In this document: in pieces, positions 28,812 to 36,786 of the stretch | How positions within the stretch are numbered: position 1 is the first letter of the stretch | Layout of the letters: each line of letters begins with the position of its first letter | Source of the DNA: Brevundimonas sp. SORGH_AS_0993 | GTDB taxonomy: Bacteria > Pseudomonadota > Alphaproteobacteria > Caulobacterales > Caulobacteraceae | Direction: 5' to 3' | NCBI RefSeq assembly: GCF_030818545.1 | Contig: NZ_JAUTAH010000001.1 | Location: 1,121,001 to 1,185,000 of the forward strand | Length of the DNA stretch: 64,000 nt | Made by a program: the position numbers and the translations under genes | Notes under the pieces: generated by a model | Told to the model about the DNA's origin: nothing | Databases searched by the model: none | What the model saw: only the letters and a program-made list of their open reading frames with translations

Positions 28812-28840
28812 CCGATCTTCAGCGGATGCTGAGATCCAGA

Positions 28841-29225
28841 TTACTTGATCTGGACCTTGGCGCCGGCTTCCGTCAGCTTCTTGGCGACTTCTTCGGCGGC
28901 TTGCTTGGAGACGTTTTCGACGACGTTCTGCGGAGCGCCTTCGACCAGGTCCTTGGCTTCCTTCAGACCCAGGTTCCGAACGGACGCCGCGGACTTCCTT
29001 GATCACGTTGATCTTCTTGTCGCCGCCGTCGACCAGGACGACGGTGAACTCGGTTTGCTCTTCGGCGGCTTCAGCCGGAGCGGCGGCGCCGCCGGCCGGC
29101 ATGGCCATGGCGACCGGAGCAGCGGCGCTGACGCCCCACTTTTCTTCCAGCAGCTTGGACAGTTCAGCGGCTTCCAGAACGGTAAGCGCGGACAGGTCTT
29201 CGACGATCTTGGCGAGGTCGGCCAT
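28841..29225 (-). CDS. rplL: 50S ribosomal protein L7/L12 (frameshifted in this sequence)
   Basis: The N-terminal domain ([20 protein letters not shown]), the Ala-rich hinge and [20 protein letters not shown] read normally. The frame is then lost near 28974. One frame over, the proper C-terminal domain continues ([20 protein letters not shown]) and ends KVQIK at 28841. Removing one T at 28974/28975 gives a 127-aa L7/L12 reading [13 protein letters not shown] across the joint. L7/L12 forms the ribosomal stalk that recruits elongation factors and is essential, so the indel is almost surely a sequence error. Confidence 0.92.
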
Positions 29226-29287
29226 TGTCAGTTTTCCTTCGGAGGATGAGGTTTAGAGAGGGATGCAGAGATGAAAGCCGGGGCCGC

Positions 29288-29803
29288 TTACGCGGCTTCC
29301 TTGGTGGCGTAGGCGTTGAACACCCGGGCCAGCTGACCGGCGGGCGCTTGCAGCACGCCGGCGATCTTGGTCGCGGGCGCGTTGAGCAGGCCGATGAGCT
29401 GAGCGCGGACTTCGTCGAGCGTCGGGAGCTTGGACAGAGCCTCCACACCCTTCTGATCGACGATGGTTTCGCCCATGAAGCCGCCGACGATCTTGAAGCG
29501 ATCGTTGCCCTTGGCGAACTCGGTCACGACCTTGGCGGCCGTACCGGGGTTCTCGGCGTAGGCGATGCCCACGGGGCCCTTGAACAGGCCGTGGTAGTCG
29601 CTGCCGTCTTGGGCTTCGAGCGCCTTGAGCGCCAGGCGGTTCTTGACCACCTTGAACGCGCCGCCTTCCTTGCGGAGGCGGCCACGCAGGTCTTCCATTT
29701 CCGCAACGGTCAGACCCAGGTTGTGGGTCACGACCACGCTGCCGGCCTCGGCGAACACGCCCTTGAGCGTCTCGATAGACTCGGCTTTTTGAGCGCGATC
29801 CAT
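29288..29803 (-). CDS. rplJ: 50S ribosomal protein L10
   Basis: L10 (171 aa from the ATG at 29803; an upstream start would add 7 residues) anchors the L7/L12 dimers to the stalk base. The family pattern is clear: EAGSVVVTHNLGLTVAEMED, RLRKEGGAFKVVKNRLALKA and the GPVGIAYAE segment, with the C-terminal helix that binds L7/L12. rplL follows after 62 bp. Confidence 0.96.
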   Translation of the reverse strand: MDRAQKAESIETLKGVFAEAGSVVVTHNLGLTVAEMEDLRGRLRKEGGAFKVVKNRLALKALEAQDGSDYHGLFKGPVGIAYAENPGTAAKVVTEFAKGNDRFKIVGGFMGETIVDQKGVEALSKLPTLDEVRAQLIGLLNAPATKIAGVLQAPAGQLARVFNAYATKEAA

Positions 29804-30133
29804 TGCGGTCTCCAGTCTTGGCATTCGCCGCCGGGCTTATTCCCGACGACGGATTGGCCCAAGCGCCGTGCGTCGCCGCAAGACGTTCAGGCCGGTCTTA
29901 TTGTCCGAAGGATGCGTCTGACGGCGTCCGTCCCGGAATGCGGGCTGACATCGGCAAGGTCGCGTCCCCATCTCCCCACGGCGTCAGAAGGCTTTCTGAC
30001 AGTTACGGCCTGGGCGACCCCCAGACCCCGAAGTTCTCGGACAGGACCGCCGGAAGACGAACTTCCAGCGGGAAGCGGCGCTCTTACAGGCCGCGCGCCG
30101 TGAAATCAAGCCATGGCGCGCACCTCGTGCAAG
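29804..30133 (-). promoter_or_regulatory. rplJ upstream leader, candidate L10 autoregulatory region
   Basis: The 330-bp gap between the DUF2059 gene and rplJ contains no gene. Many bacteria carry a structured rplJ leader bound by L10-L7/L12 to repress translation. Several short inverted repeats occur here (for example CAGAA-GGCT-TTCTG near 29986), but I could not confirm the kink-turn fold by eye, so this is position-based inference. The region must also hold the rplJ promoter. Confidence 0.35.
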
Positions 30134-30715
30134 CTAGCGTCGTTGCGGTTTGGCGGCAGCGGCTCCGGTTGCTTCGCAATCGAACTGGGCGCAGTATTTG
30201 GTCGCCAGTTCCGTAACGAACGTTTGCAGATGCTCGCTCAGGACTTCCTGCGAAGCCTGCCCGACCAGAATGCTCTTGCCGGCGATCCGTCGTCCCATTG
30301 GGGATTCGTAAAAGGCGATCTGCGCCTCCAACTCGTCCGCCGTGAAGATGGCCGCATAGCGGGGCGCCAGATCGGTCGTGATCTGTTCGACCAGGGCGCT
30401 CAACATGCGCGGCGCATTGGCGCGCACCCACTCCGCCTCGCGCCGATTTTGGCCCGAGGTTTCCAACTGAGCGATCTGGGACGCGATCATGGCGTCCATG
30501 TCTTTCTGGAAGTTCGGCCCGGCCGACAGACGGATCAGCCGTTGCGCCAGTTCGGTGCGACGCGCCCGATCGGGATCAGGCCGGACCACCACCTGCAGCA
30601 AAGGTTCGCCATTCGCATCGGTGCGCCGGGCCTCTTGCGCCTGCACAGGCGCGATGGCGGCGGTCAGAGCGACCCCGACGGCCAGTGCGGCGGCGAGCTT
30701 TCGGATCATGGTCAT
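30134..30715 (-). CDS. Secreted DUF2059-family protein
   Basis: The 193-aa product has a Sec signal peptide ending VQAQ (start at 30715, or the ATG two codons inside). The C-terminal half matches the DUF2059 pattern: an amphipathic helical region ending LAPRYAAIFTADELEAQIAF, the conserved YESPMGRRIAGK and a final helical stretch. Proteins of this family are periplasmic with no agreed function. It lies between the NUDIX gene and rplJ on the same strand. Confidence 0.78.
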   Translation of the reverse strand: MTMIRKLAAALAVGVALTAAIAPVQAQEARRTDANGEPLLQVVVRPDPDRARRTELAQRLIRLSAGPNFQKDMDAMIASQIAQLETSGQNRREAEWVRANAPRMLSALVEQITTDLAPRYAAIFTADELEAQIAFYESPMGRRIAGKSILVGQASQEVLSEHLQTFVTELATKYCAQFDCEATGAAAAKPQRR

Positions 30716-30783
30716 GACATCCCCCTGCCCGCCTTATCCCGAGCGCCGCCGGCCTTGGCCAGATCAAATCGACCGCCGGTTGC

Positions 30784-31233
30784 TCAGACGTCCACCGGCG
30801 TGGCGTCGAAGTCGCGGATCAGGGCGGCCAGGTCGGGTTCCTGCACCGCTTCGGCCGCCTCGCGCGGGGTCATCCAGCGGCGCTCGCGCTGGTGCGCCTC
30901 GGGCCAGGCGCCCAGTTGGATCAGCACCTGCAGCGGATAGACCGACACGACGCAGCGGCGCAGGCCGCCGTCCTTCAGCCCCTTGGCGTAGCGGAAGACG
31001 CCGATGGAGCGCGCCTCGATCTCCCCCTTGACCCCGGCCTCTTCCAGCGCCTCCTGGGCGGCGGCCTCGGGATCGGACTTGCCGACCATCCGCCCGCCCT
31101 TGGGAATGACCCAGCGTCGCGTCTCGCGCGAGGTGATCATCAGAATGCGGCGCTGGCCGTTCTCGACCCGCCAGGGCAGGGCCGCGACCTGTCGCGTCTC
31201 CGACAGGCGCGTGCGTTTCGAAGCGTTGGCCAT
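30784..31233 (-). CDS. NUDIX hydrolase
   Basis: The 149-aa protein starts at 31233 (MANASKRTRL); a longer frame adds 16 unlikely residues. The Nudix box is seen as GRMVGKSDPEAAAQEALEEAGV, with the catalytic Glu pair kept and the usual Arg replaced by Gln. The preceding RRWVIPKGG fits the diphosphoinositol/dinucleoside polyphosphate branch of the family. It hydrolyses a nucleoside-diphosphate-linked substrate in the cytoplasm; which one cannot be told. Confidence 0.85.
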   Translation of the reverse strand: MANASKRTRLSETRQVAALPWRVENGQRRILMITSRETRRWVIPKGGRMVGKSDPEAAAQEALEEAGVKGEIEARSIGVFRYAKGLKDGGLRRCVVSVYPLQVLIQLGAWPEAHQRERRWMTPREAAEAVQEPDLAALIRDFDATPVDV

Positions 31234-31344
31234 GGTCTCTATTCCGATCCGGCCCGCCGGCCGGCGGGCGCACATGTCCAAGACGAGATCGCGCCGACCG
31301 CGTCAAGTCCGCCGTACACGGACGAACTCATTTGAGCAGCCCGC

Positions 31345-31761
31345 TCAATTCAGCCCCGCCTGACGCCCGTCAAAGCGAGCCTGGGACGCGGCGACCTCGG
31401 GCATGCGCGTCTCGGCCCAGACGATCATGGCCTGCATCGCCGCCATCAGCGTCTGGCCCAGCGGCGTGACCGCATAGGTGACGGTGACGGGCGACGTCGC
31501 CTCCACCGTCCGCAACACAAGGCCGTCGCGTTCCAGCGACCGCAGCGTCTGGCTCAACATCTTCTGCGACACGCCCTCGATCCGTCGTTTCAGGCCATTG
31601 AACCGCAGCGGCCCCTCGCCCAACGTCATCAGGATCAGAATGCTCCATTTGTCCGCGATCCGGTCCAGCAACTGGCGCGTCGGACATTGGGCGGCGAAGA
31701 CATCGCCGCGCGGAGCAGTCTCCTGCAGGTGACTAGGTAGGGAAAAGGTGCCGTCTTGCAT
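31345..31761 (-). CDS. HxlR-family winged-helix transcriptional regulator
   Basis: The 138-aa regulator begins at 31761; the much longer open frame upstream runs antisense into the SDR gene and is not used. The HxlR core reads CPTRQLLDRIADKWSILILM, then LRFNGLKRRIEGVSQKMLSQ, then LRSLERDGLVLRTV, with the Cys that some members use for thiol sensing. It is divergent from the SDR-like gene 54 bp away and likely controls it. Confidence 0.88.
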   Translation of the reverse strand: MQDGTFSLPSHLQETAPRGDVFAAQCPTRQLLDRIADKWSILILMTLGEGPLRFNGLKRRIEGVSQKMLSQTLRSLERDGLVLRTVEATSPVTVTYAVTPLGQTLMAAMQAMIVWAETRMPEVAASQARFDGRQAGLN

Positions 31762-31815
31762 GATCGCTCTCCATACCGCACCTGGTACCCATTGGAAACC
31801 TGAAGGAGCCTTGTC
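31762..31815. promoter_or_regulatory. Shared promoter/operator between hxlR-like and SDR genes
   Basis: The 54-bp divergent gap must contain both promoters. It holds overlapping dyads TACC-GCACCT-GGTA (about 31775-31788) and GGTACC, of the short inverted type bound by HxlR regulators. The operator assignment is inferred. Confidence 0.4.
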
Positions 31816-32424
31816 ATGAAGGTCGCAGTCCTCGGCGCCAGCGGTCACGCCGGATCGGAAATCACCAGGGAGTTGGCCGCGCGCGGTCACACCGTCGTCG
31901 CCATCGCCCGCAAACCCGAGGCCATCCCCACGGCGCCCAGCGTCACCCCCGTCGCAGGCGACGCTTCCGACGCCAACGCCCTGGCCGAACGGATCAAGGG
32001 CGTGGACGCCGTCATCAGCGCCCTGCATTTCGACATCCCGGCCTCGACCCTGCTTGGGGCGTTGAAACAGGCCGGCGTCCCGCGTCTGCTGGTCACGGGC
32101 GGCGCCGCCAGCCTGGAGGTTGCGCCCGGCGTACTCCTGTTCGACACGCCCCAGTTCCCGGCCGAATGGAAGCCCATCGCCCAGGGCGGCATCGCCTTCC
32201 TGAACGACCTGCGCCAGGAGCATGACATCGACTGGACCTTCTTCTCCCCCGCCGCCCTGATCGAGGAAGGCCCCCGCACCGGCGCCTATCGCACCGGCGG
32301 CGACCAGTTGGTCGTGAACGCCAATGGCGACAGCAAGATCAGCTTCGCCGACTACGCCGTCGCCATGGTCGACGAACTGGAGCAGCACAACCACAGTCGC
32401 GCCCGCTTCACCGCCGCGTATTGA
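31816..32424 (+). CDS. NAD(P)-binding oxidoreductase, NmrA/SDR-like
   Basis: The 202-aa protein starts MKVAVLGASGHAGSEITREL, with the Gly-rich Rossmann motif GASGHAG of atypical short-chain dehydrogenases that bind NAD(P)H. The segment GVDAVISALHF and the later WTFFSPAALI are typical of the NmrA-like NAD(P)H-binding group. No Tyr-x3-Lys catalytic pair is evident, so it may be a redox-sensing or flavin-reductase-like protein. It is divergent from the HxlR regulator, a pairing common for stress-induced oxidoreductases. Confidence 0.82.
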   Translation: MKVAVLGASGHAGSEITRELAARGHTVVAIARKPEAIPTAPSVTPVAGDASDANALAERIKGVDAVISALHFDIPASTLLGALKQAGVPRLLVTGGAASLEVAPGVLLFDTPQFPAEWKPIAQGGIAFLNDLRQEHDIDWTFFSPAALIEEGPRTGAYRTGGDQLVVNANGDSKISFADYAVAMVDELEQHNHSRARFTAAY

Positions 32425-32432
32425 ACACGAAA

Positions 32433-32462
32433 AAGGCCCCGGAGATCGCTCTCCGGGGCCTT
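32433..32462. terminator. Terminator between the SDR gene and rplA
   Basis: A 12-bp stem (AAGGCCCCGGAG with CTCCGGGGCCTT) closes a 6-nt loop. It follows the SDR stop by 8 bp. The A-run on its left side makes it usable for minus-strand transcripts coming from rplA too. Confidence 0.82.
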
Positions 32463-32467
32463 CATTC

Positions 32468-32544
32468 TTTGTGGCCTATCGCGCTTGCGCGCTACATGAG
32501 GCCCTCTGCCTTTGTGGCCTATCGCGCTTGCGCGGCATGAGGCC
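32468..32544. repeat. Tandem palindromic repeat (two 34-36-bp units) downstream of rplA
   Basis: Two units start TTTGTGGCCTATCGCGCTTG and end CATGAGGCC, at 32468-32503 and 32511-32544. Within each, GGCCT/AGGCC and GCGC/GCGC arms pair, so each folds as a hairpin. The second unit lacks two bases in its right part. Confidence 0.8.
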
Positions 32545-32560
32545 GTTCGGCATGCGCCTA

Positions 32561-33250
<690 letters not shown>

Positions 33251-33254
33251 GTGC

Positions 33255-33686
33255 TTAGCCCTCCACCACTTCGAGGCCCATCGCGCGGGCGGAGCCTTCG
33301 ATGATCTTGGTCGCGGCGTCCAGGTCGTTCGCGTTCAGATCCTTCATCTTCTTTTCGGCGATCTCGCGCAGCTGGGCCACAGTGATCTTGCCGGCGACTT
33401 CACGGCCGACCAGCTTGGAGCCCGACTTCAGGCCGGTGGCCTGCTTCAGATACCAGGTCGCCGGGGGCGTCTTGGTGAGGAAGGTGAACGACTTGTCCTG
33501 ATAGACGGTGATGACGGTCGGAAGCGGGGTGCCCTTGGCTTCCTTCTCGGTGCGCGCGTTGAACTCCTTGCAGAAGCCCATGATGTTCACGCCGCGTTGA
33601 CCCAGAGCCGGGCCGATCGGGGGCGAAGGCGTGGCCGAACCGGCCGGCACTTGCAGCTTGATATAGCCGAGAATCTTCTTGGCCAT
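33255..33686 (-). CDS. rplK: 50S ribosomal protein L11
   Basis: L11 (143 aa) sits at the GTPase-associated centre and is needed for stringent-response signalling. The conserved N-terminal [20 protein letters not shown] and [17 protein letters not shown] are intact. It leads the rplK-rplA pair, with a 284-bp gap to nusG that contains a repeat element and the nusG terminator. Confidence 0.97.
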   Translation of the reverse strand: MAKKILGYIKLQVPAGSATPSPPIGPALGQRGVNIMGFCKEFNARTEKEAKGTPLPTVITVYQDKSFTFLTKTPPATWYLKQATGLKSGSKLVGREVAGKITVAQLREIAEKKMKDLNANDLDAATKIIEGSARAMGLEVVEG

Positions 33687-33832
33687 TGGTCTCTCCTATG
33701 AATGACCCGGCGAACGAACGCAGGGCCGGTGAGCCGTGGTCCGGCATGGCTGCCTCCCACGGATTTGCCGCTCCGCGAGCCGAGGCCCACCGAGCGAAGG
33801 CGCGCATGTAACAGAGGGGGGACGGAAAGGCA

Positions 33833-33903
33833 AACCATCCCCTCTCCTCCCCGTCCGCAGCGATGGGGAGGTGGCGGCGCGCAGCGCCGTGACGGAGGGG
33901 TCC
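33833..33903. repeat. G/C-rich palindromic element in the nusG-rplK gap
   Basis: The stretch contains CTCCTCCCCGT, a short interval, then ATGGGGAGG, followed by GGCGCGC-AGCGCC and CGGAGGGG, which resembles the left part of the element at 26561-26691. No coding frame is apparent in the gap 33687-33970. Confidence 0.5.
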
Positions 33904-33919
33904 GCTTAATGCAAGAAAA

Positions 33920-33945
33920 AAGCCGCGCCCTTTCGGACGCGGCTT
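33920..33945 (-). terminator. Terminator of secE-nusG
   Basis: An 8-bp stem (AAGCCGCG with CGCGGCTT), extended by inner GG/CC pairs, is followed on the minus strand by a run of six T. It lies 25 bp after the nusG stop, so rplK-rplA need their own promoter. Confidence 0.82.
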
Positions 33946-33970
33946 CAATCTCTCGGCAGGAACGCCGGCC

Positions 33971-34546
33971 TCAGCCCGCGACCTTCTCCACCTGGCCGTA
34001 TTCCAGGTCGACCGGCGTGGCGCGGCCGAAGATGGAGACGGCGACGCGCAGGCGGGCGTTCTCTTCGTCCACACTCTCGACCGAGCCGTCGAAGCTGGCG
34101 AAGGGGCCGTCCGTGACCTTGACCTTCTCGCCGATGTCGAAGCGGATCGTGGGCTTGGGCCGCTCGACGCCCTCTTCCACGGCGCCGATGATGTTCTGAA
34201 CTTCACGCTCCGAGACCGGCAGCGGCTTGGTGCCGCCCGCCGCGCCCAGGAAGCCCGTGACCTTCGGCGTGTTCTTGACCAGGTGATAGGCTTGGTCGGT
34301 CATTTCCATCTTCACCAGCACATAGCCCGGGAAGAATTTGCGTTCCGAGTTCACCTTGCGGCCGCGACGGATCTCGACAACGTCCTCGGTCGGAACCAGG
34401 ATTTCGGAGAAGGCGTCCTCCAGACCCTGTTGCTTGGCCTGTTCGCGCAGTTGCTCTGCGACCTTCTTTTCGAAGTTCGAATAGGCGTTGACGATGTACC
34501 ACTTGTGGCGCGGATTGGCCGGCTTGGCGGGCGCTGCGTCGGTCAT
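33971..34546 (-). CDS. nusG: Transcription elongation/antitermination factor NusG
   Basis: NusG (191 aa) starts at 34546 (MTDAAPAKPANP). The NGN domain is shown by HKWYIVNAYSNFEKKVAEQL and FFPGYVLVKMEMTDQAYHLV. The C-terminal KOW domain reads GEKVKVTDGPFASFDGSVES. It binds RNA polymerase to aid elongation and to couple transcription to translation or Rho. It is 17 bp after secE. Confidence 0.97.
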   Translation of the reverse strand: MTDAAPAKPANPRHKWYIVNAYSNFEKKVAEQLREQAKQQGLEDAFSEILVPTEDVVEIRRGRKVNSERKFFPGYVLVKMEMTDQAYHLVKNTPKVTGFLGAAGGTKPLPVSEREVQNIIGAVEEGVERPKPTIRFDIGEKVKVTDGPFASFDGSVESVDEENARLRVAVSIFGRATPVDLEYGQVEKVAG

Positions 34547-34563
34547 GACGGTTCTATCTATCC

Positions 34564-34863
34564 TTACGAGCCGAGGCCGATGATCCAGCGGAAGAGGAAG
34601 CCCAGACCGGTGTCCACGATCCAGAAGAAGATCGAGGCGATCACCACCATGATGAAGACCATCACCGAGGTGATCCAGGTCTCCTTGCGGCTGGGCCATA
34701 CGATCTTGCGGCCTTCGGCGCGAACCTGGCTGAAGAATTGGGCCGGGCTGGTCCGCGGCTTCTTCGGCTCGGGCGAATCGACGGCGATGGTCGCGCCGGC
34801 CGAAGCGGGCTGAACCTTGGCGGCGCCTTGAGGCCGCTTGCCGGGGGTTTTGGCCTTGGCCAT
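34564..34863 (-). CDS. secE: Preprotein translocase subunit SecE
   Basis: SecE (99 aa from the ATG at 34863) stabilises SecY in the inner membrane. A Lys/Pro-rich cytoplasmic N-terminal part is followed by the conserved QFFSQVRAEGRKIVWPSRKE amphipathic helix and a single membrane segment (about 65-90). Its place between tRNA-Trp and nusG is the usual one. Confidence 0.95.
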   Translation of the reverse strand: MAKAKTPGKRPQGAAKVQPASAGATIAVDSPEPKKPRTSPAQFFSQVRAEGRKIVWPSRKETWITSVMVFIMVVIASIFFWIVDTGLGFLFRWIIGLGS

Positions 34864-34933
34864 CAGTTGCTCTTCACACAATTGTTCCTGTCGCCCCAGA
34901 TGGGAAGTCCCATCCGGAAGCGACAGGGGGGAT

Positions 34934-35009
34934 TGGCAGGAGTTGGGGGACTCGAACCCACGACCCCCGGTTTTGGAGACCGGTGCTCTACCAGCTGAGC
35001 TAAACTCCT
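34934..35009 (-). tRNA. tRNA-Trp (CCA anticodon)
   Basis: The minus strand folds into a full cloverleaf: acceptor AGGAGTT/AACTCCT, D arm GCTC...GAGC, anticodon loop CTCCAAA with anticodon CCA (34974-34976), T loop TTCGAGT, discriminator G and an encoded CCA end (34934-34936). It lies directly upstream of secE, as in many bacteria. Confidence 0.96.
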
Positions 35010-35104
35010 AGACAATCGCGCGACCCGTCCGGCTCGCGCGCTCGCCAGAGGGGGGCGTATGCCCGACGCCGCCCGTCATTTCAAGGGCGATGTGGACGCG
35101 GCCC

Positions 35105-36439
35105 CTACTCTTCCAGGTGGGCGGCGACGGCGTCCCGCTCGTCCTGCGCCTTGACCAGTTCCTTGAAGATCAATTTGTCGATGCGGCGATCGTCCATATC
35201 GATCACCTCGACCTCGAATCGGCCCAGCTGCAGGACTTCGCCCTCGTCGGGTACGCGCGACAACTGGTGCAGGATCAGGCCGGCGACCGTGTGGAAGCCC
35301 TCGTGCTCGCCGAAGTCCTCGCCCAGGGTGTCGGCCAGATCGTCCAGATCGGTCTGGCCGTCGATCAGCCAGCTGCCGTCGGCGCGCTGATGGATCCAGG
35401 CCTGCTCCTCGTCGTGTCCCTCGTCGAAGTCGCCGGCGATCATCTCCAGAATGTCGGTCGCCGTGACCACCCCTTCGAAGGCGCCGTACTCGTCGACGAT
35501 GAAGGCCATGTGGACGCGCGACCCCTTCAGGATCTCCAGCGCCTTCAGCACCGAGGTCGATTGCGGAATGAAGGCGGGCTCTGCGACCAGAGGCTCCACA
35601 TTGAATTCGCCGTTGGTCAGCAGCGCGTCCAGCAGATCCTTTTTGTGGACCAGGCCCAGAGGATTATCGACGTCGTTCTCGCGCGCCACCACGATGCGGG
35701 AATAGGGGCAGGTGCGGATTTCCTCGCGCAGGACCTCTTCGGGATCGTCCAAGGCGATCCAGAAGACCTCGTGACGCGGCGTCATGGCCACCCGCACGGG
35801 ACGGTCGCCCAGGCGCATGATCTCTTCGATCATCTCCTGCTCTTCCGGCTCGATCAGACCGGCCGAAGCGCCTTCCGCCAGGATGGTGGCGACCTCTTCC
35901 TGGGTCACGTCCGACCCGTCGCGATCCTTGACCCCCAACAGCTTCAGAATGCCGGAGGTGGAGGCGGTCAGCAGCAGGACGAACGGCTTCAGCACGATGG
36001 CCAGGGTCGAAATCGGCTTGGCCATCTTGGAGGCGACCGCTTCGGGAAAGATCAGCGCCAGACGCTTGGGCACCAATTCGCCGATGATCAGCGAGACATA
36101 GGTGATGCACACGACCACCAGAGCCGTGGCGAAGAATTCGGTGTATTTCGCCAGCGCCGGGAAGGCGACTTCCAGAATGCGATCCAGCTCTCCGGCGATG
36201 GTCGCCTGACCATAGGCGCCCGCCAGAATTCCGATCAGGGTGATGCCCACCTGAACGGCGGACAGGAACTGAGTCGGTTCTTCCGACAGCTTCAACGCAG
36301 TCCTGGCGCCCCGGTCTCCGCGTTCCGCCCTCGCCTGGAGTTTTGATTTCCGCGAGGAGACAACCGCCAATTCGGTCATGGCGAACAGGCCGTTGAGCAC
36401 CACCAGGAGCAGAACGACAGCAATAGCGATGAGTAACAT
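35105..36439 (-). CDS. HlyC/CorC (CNNM-like) transporter-associated membrane protein
   Basis: The 444-aa protein has the three-part layout of the CNNM/CorC family: an N-terminal DUF21 domain with four hydrophobic segments (about 1-170), two CBS domains (about 205-335, with SRIVVARENDVDNPLGLVHK and VHMAFIVDEYGAFEGVVTAT) and a C-terminal CorC_HlyC domain (about 350-430, SWLIDGQTDLDDLADTLGED). Members act in magnesium or cobalt homeostasis, with the CBS pair sensing nucleotides; the older 'hemolysin' name is not supported by function. It lies between tRNA-Trp and the small lipoprotein gene. Confidence 0.88.
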   Translation of the reverse strand: MLLIAIAVVLLLVVLNGLFAMTELAVVSSRKSKLQARAERGDRGARTALKLSEEPTQFLSAVQVGITLIGILAGAYGQATIAGELDRILEVAFPALAKYTEFFATALVVVCITYVSLIIGELVPKRLALIFPEAVASKMAKPISTLAIVLKPFVLLLTASTSGILKLLGVKDRDGSDVTQEEVATILAEGASAGLIEPEEQEMIEEIMRLGDRPVRVAMTPRHEVFWIALDDPEEVLREEIRTCPYSRIVVARENDVDNPLGLVHKKDLLDALLTNGEFNVEPLVAEPAFIPQSTSVLKALEILKGSRVHMAFIVDEYGAFEGVVTATDILEMIAGDFDEGHDEEQAWIHQRADGSWLIDGQTDLDDLADTLGEDFGEHEGFHTVAGLILHQLSRVPDEGEVLQLGRFEVEVIDMDDRRIDKLIFKELVKAQDERDAVAAHLEE

Positions 36440-36476
36440 CTAGGAGGTTTAGGGACCGACGCGGCGCGACAGCCGG

Positions 36477-36520
36477 CGTCCGCGTCCCTATATTAGGGCG
36501 TCCGCGTCCCTATATTAGGG
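36477..36520. repeat. Two perfect 22-bp direct repeats
   Basis: The unit CGTCCGCGTCCCTATATTAG plus two G occurs twice head-to-tail (36477-36498 and 36499-36520). Each carries an AT-rich CCCTATATTAGGG palindrome-like core. It lies upstream of the CorC-like gene, 38 bp from its start, so it may be an operator or promoter region. Confidence 0.85.
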
Positions 36521-36555
36521 CAGGATCGCGGCCAGCGCTACGTTTTCCTTGCCTT

Positions 36556-36690
36556 TCAGCCCGCGCGACCGACCTCGACCGCGCCATAGGCGGCTGAAAC
36601 GGACCTCCCGTTGGCGTCATAGTGGGTCGCGCAGGCGCTCATGCCCAGGACGGTGCCGATGAAGATGCCCAGCCGGATGGCGCGCCGCAT
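36556..36690 (-). CDS. Small lipoprotein (44 aa)
   Basis: The frame encodes a basic start (MRRAIRLG), a hydrophobic helix and a lipobox GMSAC with the lipidated Cys at residue 20, followed by a 24-residue polar tail. This is the layout of small entericidin-like or unnamed lipoproteins and is unlikely by chance. It lies between the histidine kinase and CorC-like genes on the same strand. No family was recognised. Confidence 0.6.
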   Translation of the reverse strand: MRRAIRLGIFIGTVLGMSACATHYDANGRSVSAAYGAVEVGRAG

Positions 36691-36786
36691 GAAAGTTACC
36701 AAGAAGTTAACGCTCGTCAGGTCGAACGTAAGTCTCGGTTTCGGGTTGCAGGCAAGCCCCTTCGCCTCGGGGGCGAACGAGGGGCC

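Noticed and set aside
31345-32394. A 349-aa extended reading of the HxlR gene
   Set aside because: The first 211 residues are antisense to the SDR gene. The regulator's normal start is at 31761.
32468-32544. A CRISPR-like array
   Set aside because: There are only two units, the spacer is 7 bp, and each unit is a hairpin. No cas genes occur in the window.
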